Shown in pieces: positions 62,400 to 64,000 of a stretch of 64,000 bases of DNA. Both the position numbers and the translations under genes were made by a program. The notes below the pieces were generated by a model. That model worked only from the letters and a program-made list of their open reading frames with translations. It did no database searches and had not been told where the DNA came from. Position 1 is the first letter of the stretch. Every line of letters begins with the position of its first letter. Where the stretch lies: assembly GCF_000411255.1 (NCBI RefSeq), contig NZ_KE150413.1:1774580-1838579 (forward strand), in the 5' to 3' direction. Source of the stretch: Paenibacillus sp. HGH0039. Its GTDB lineage: Bacteria; Bacillota; Bacilli; Paenibacillales; NBRC-103111.

Positions 62400-63059
62400 A
62401 TGAATCAGAAGGTAAGGCACATTTTGGACACGATTGGTGAAATGTTTCCAGACGCGCACTGCGAATTGAACCATTCGAATCCGTTCGAGTTAACCATTGC
62501 GGTGCTTCTTTCCGCCCAGTGTACAGATGAAACCGTGAATAAAGTCACCCAGACGCTGTTTCAAAAATATAAGACGCCGGAAGATTATTTAGCCGTCCCT
62601 CTGGAGGAGCTTGAGCAGGACATCCGACGCATCGGTTTGTACCGCAACAAGGCGAAGAACATTCAGAAGCTGTGTCAACTCGTTCTCGAACGCTACGACG
62701 GCCAGATTCCGACCACGCACGAACAACTGGTTGAACTGCCCGGTGTAGGCCGTAAAACGGCTAACGTAGTCGTCTCCAATGCTTTCGGGGTCCCCGCAAT
62801 CGCCGTCGATACTCACGTGGAGCGGGTGTCGAAGCGGCTTGGGCTGGCGGGCAAAGACGACTCCGTACTCGAAGTCGAGAAGAAATTGATGCGAAAAGTG
62901 CCTCGCGAGGAATGGACCTTGACGCATCACCGGCTTATTTTTTTCGGAAGGTACCACTGCAAGGCGCAGTCGCCGAAATGCGATATTTGTCCGCTGCTTG
63001 ATATCTGCCCGGAAGGAAAAAAACGTATGAAAATCAAGAAAGTAAGCAAAACTAGTTAA
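62400..63059 (+). CDS. nth: Endonuclease III
   Basis: Base-excision-repair glycosylase and AP lyase for oxidised pyrimidines. The 219-residue protein has the helix-hairpin-helix and catalytic-lysine segment LPGVGRKTANVVVSNAFGVP, the catalytic aspartate in VDTHVERVSKRLGL, and the Fe-S cluster cysteines in the C-x6-C-x2-C-x5-C spacing (CKAQSPKCDICPLLDIC). The ATG (MNQKVRH) follows a GAAGAAGAGG stretch; a 31-codon frame upstream is rejected. Nth is separated from dnaD here. Confidence 0.95.
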   Translation: MNQKVRHILDTIGEMFPDAHCELNHSNPFELTIAVLLSAQCTDETVNKVTQTLFQKYKTPEDYLAVPLEELEQDIRRIGLYRNKAKNIQKLCQLVLERYDGQIPTTHEQLVELPGVGRKTANVVVSNAFGVPAIAVDTHVERVSKRLGLAGKDDSVLEVEKKLMRKVPREEWTLTHHRLIFFGRYHCKAQSPKCDICPLLDICPEGKKRMKIKKVSKTS

Positions 63060-63088
63060 AAAGAATGTGTAGTGAGGGATGAGTAGAA

Positions 63089-63367
63089 ATGAAATGCATA
63101 GCTGTTTACACGAAAGATTTTGAACTATTTTCCGATTTGTACGAGACAATCATGAACACACCGCTCTCCGAAAATGAAGAAAAAGAAATTCAAGGCGTTA
63201 TCGTCAGCGAATCCGGCGAAGTGCCTGAGAACTATCTCGAAAAAATGAGAACGAAACCGGAAGTGGTTGTCATGAAAGTGAAAGAAGGCGACATTACCAT
63301 CCTTCAACACGGCGACGTTTTTGAAATCTTCCTTCCGGAAGAAAAAGAGAGCGCAGTGGTTTCCTAA
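63089..63367 (+). CDS. Small protein of unknown function after nth
   Basis: A 92-residue soluble, acidic protein: MKCIAVYTKDFELFSDLYET, a Glu-rich part (LSENEEKEIQGVIVSE) and VVMKVKEGDITILQHGDVFE. No family recognised and no membrane segment. ATG about 10 bases after GAGGGATGAG. It is followed by a strong terminator and may form one transcript with nth. Confidence 0.75.
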   Translation: MKCIAVYTKDFELFSDLYETIMNTPLSENEEKEIQGVIVSESGEVPENYLEKMRTKPEVVVMKVKEGDITILQHGDVFEIFLPEEKESAVVS

Positions 63368-63406
63368 ACCGCTCAGCTCCGCTCCAACCGGGCTTCCAAG
63401 CAGGTT

Positions 63407-63474
63407 ACCCGTCTGTCCGCCAGGGACACGCCGATATTTAGGCGTTGTTTTCCGTGCGCGACGGACGGGTTTTT
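63407..63474 (+). terminator. Terminator before the dynamin-like gene
   Basis: A long hairpin: outer arms ACCCGTCTGTCCGC and GCGACGGACGGGT (one G-U pair and one unpaired base), inner ACGCC/GGCGT, then five T. Confidence 0.75.
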
Positions 63475-63566
63475 GCGTATAAACAGAAATTGACTTCCGG
63501 AACACCCGGGATTACACTTAAACCGATATCAATGGCATGGGAGATTAGAAGGAGATTAGAAACTCA

Positions 63567-64000
63567 ATGAATGTACTTATGGAGCAAAGAAAGGACGAGG
63601 TTCTCCGCGCATTCGACCGCCTTCGGGAAGAAATGAAGGTGGCCGGCGACGGCGCGCGGGTACGCAAGCTGATTCAACTGGAAGACAAGCTCGGCGGCGA
63701 GAAAACCGTCCTCGCGTTCTGCGGACATTTCTCGGCGGGCAAATCCACATTGATCAATACGTTATGCGGGCACCGGCTTCTGCCTTCCAGCCCGATTCCG
63801 ACGAGCGCGAATATCGTAAGCATCGAGAGCGGGGAAGAAGGGGCGGAAGTCGTTCAGAGGAGTGAAGGCGAGGAAGAGGCGAGAATACGTCGGATTCCGC
63901 TGAGCGAACTGGACGCTTACTGCGTTAACGGGACGGATATCGAGGAAGTTCGTATTTCGTATCCGCTGCCTTTTCTCGGGGAGCACGCCGTGCTTCTGGA
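63567..64000 (+). CDS. Dynamin-family GTPase, N-terminal part (cut by window edge)
   Basis: The first 145 residues of a probably much longer protein. The GTP-binding P-loop is CGHFSAGKSTLINTL (about residues 52-66), and LPSSPIPTSANIVSI follows as the switch I region. The layout is that of bacterial dynamin-like DynA/YpbR, a membrane-remodelling GTPase. GGAG lies 12 bases before the ATG, a slightly long spacing. The end lies outside the window. Confidence 0.82.
   Translation, partial: MNVLMEQRKDEVLRAFDRLREEMKVAGDGARVRKLIQLEDKLGGEKTVLAFCGHFSAGKSTLINTLCGHRLLPSSPIPTSANIVSIESGEEGAEVVQRSEGEEEARIRRIPLSELDAYCVNGTDIEEVRISYPLPFLGEHAVLL

Noticed and set aside
1-64000. CRISPR array, prophage, insertion sequence or tRNA/rRNA genes
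   Set aside because: No regularly spaced repeats, transposase or integrase frames, attachment repeats or tRNA cloverleaf sequences were recognised on reading both strands.

Overview
The window looks like chromosomal DNA of a spore-forming, moderately GC-rich member of the Bacillota, most probably a Paenibacillaceae. The reasons are the gene order around ypjB/dapB/mgsA/bshBA/cca/birA/panBCD/dinG, a sporulation protein, bacillithiol synthesis, a T-box leader, strong AGGAGG ribosome sites with GTG and TTG starts, an S-layer-homology protein and a GerMN lipoprotein. I found no rRNA, tRNA, CRISPR array, prophage or transposase.

Region 1 (1-12.1 kb) is housekeeping: ypjB (cut by the left edge), a YitT membrane protein, a small secreted WGxxGxxG-like protein, MazG, two TPR proteins, dapB, mgsA, bshB1-bshA, cca, birA and panB-panC-panD behind a structured leader. 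Region 2 (12.2-26.4 kb) holds dinG (with an apparent Fe-S cysteine set), rex, a Pit phosphate transporter with its DUF47 partner, an MTA/SAH-deaminase-like amidohydrolase, tseB, an unusual gene pair that looks like an FtsH split into an extracytoplasmic subunit and an ATPase-protease subunit, a hydroxyacyl-CoA dehydrogenase with ackA, asnS and dnaD. Region 3 (26.5-36.8 kb) is mostly on the minus strand: a proline T-box leader, then proB-proA-proC running without a visible terminator into mtnW-mtnX-mtnB of methionine salvage. mtnE and mtnU flank a Tat-exported beta-helix protein.

Region 4 (36.9-54.0 kb) is a general-stress island and the main discovery of this window. It contains rsbV-rsbW-sigB, and 4-11 kb upstream a signalling cluster: a REC-PP2C phosphatase, a large membrane hybrid kinase with three receiver domains, an orphan CheR-type methyltransferase without CheB, and a REC-histidine kinase. 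This matches the RsbY/RsbK/RsbM route to SigB known in the Bacillus cereus group rather than the RsbRST stressosome. Sequences fitting the SigB promoter (GTTT-like, 14-15 bases, GGGTA-like) precede rsbV, dps, a GlsB-like gene and a small hypothetical gene, with weaker ones before glgC, the YflT-like gene and a DUF948 gene. The genes around the regulators (dps, two YflT-like proteins, YtxH, GlsB-like, DUF1328, small membrane proteins, glgC) therefore look like a SigB regulon placed next to its own control system.

Region 5 (54.0-64 kb) has a LysR regulator divergent from leuC-leuD, then an N-acetylmuramoyl-L-alanine amidase, a GerMN lipoprotein and an S-layer-homology protein in one direction, then nth, a small conserved-looking gene and the start of a dynamin-like GTPase cut by the right edge. 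In Bacillus subtilis asnS-dnaD-nth are adjacent; here dnaD and nth are about 36 kb apart, with the proline/methionine, stress and leucine blocks between them.
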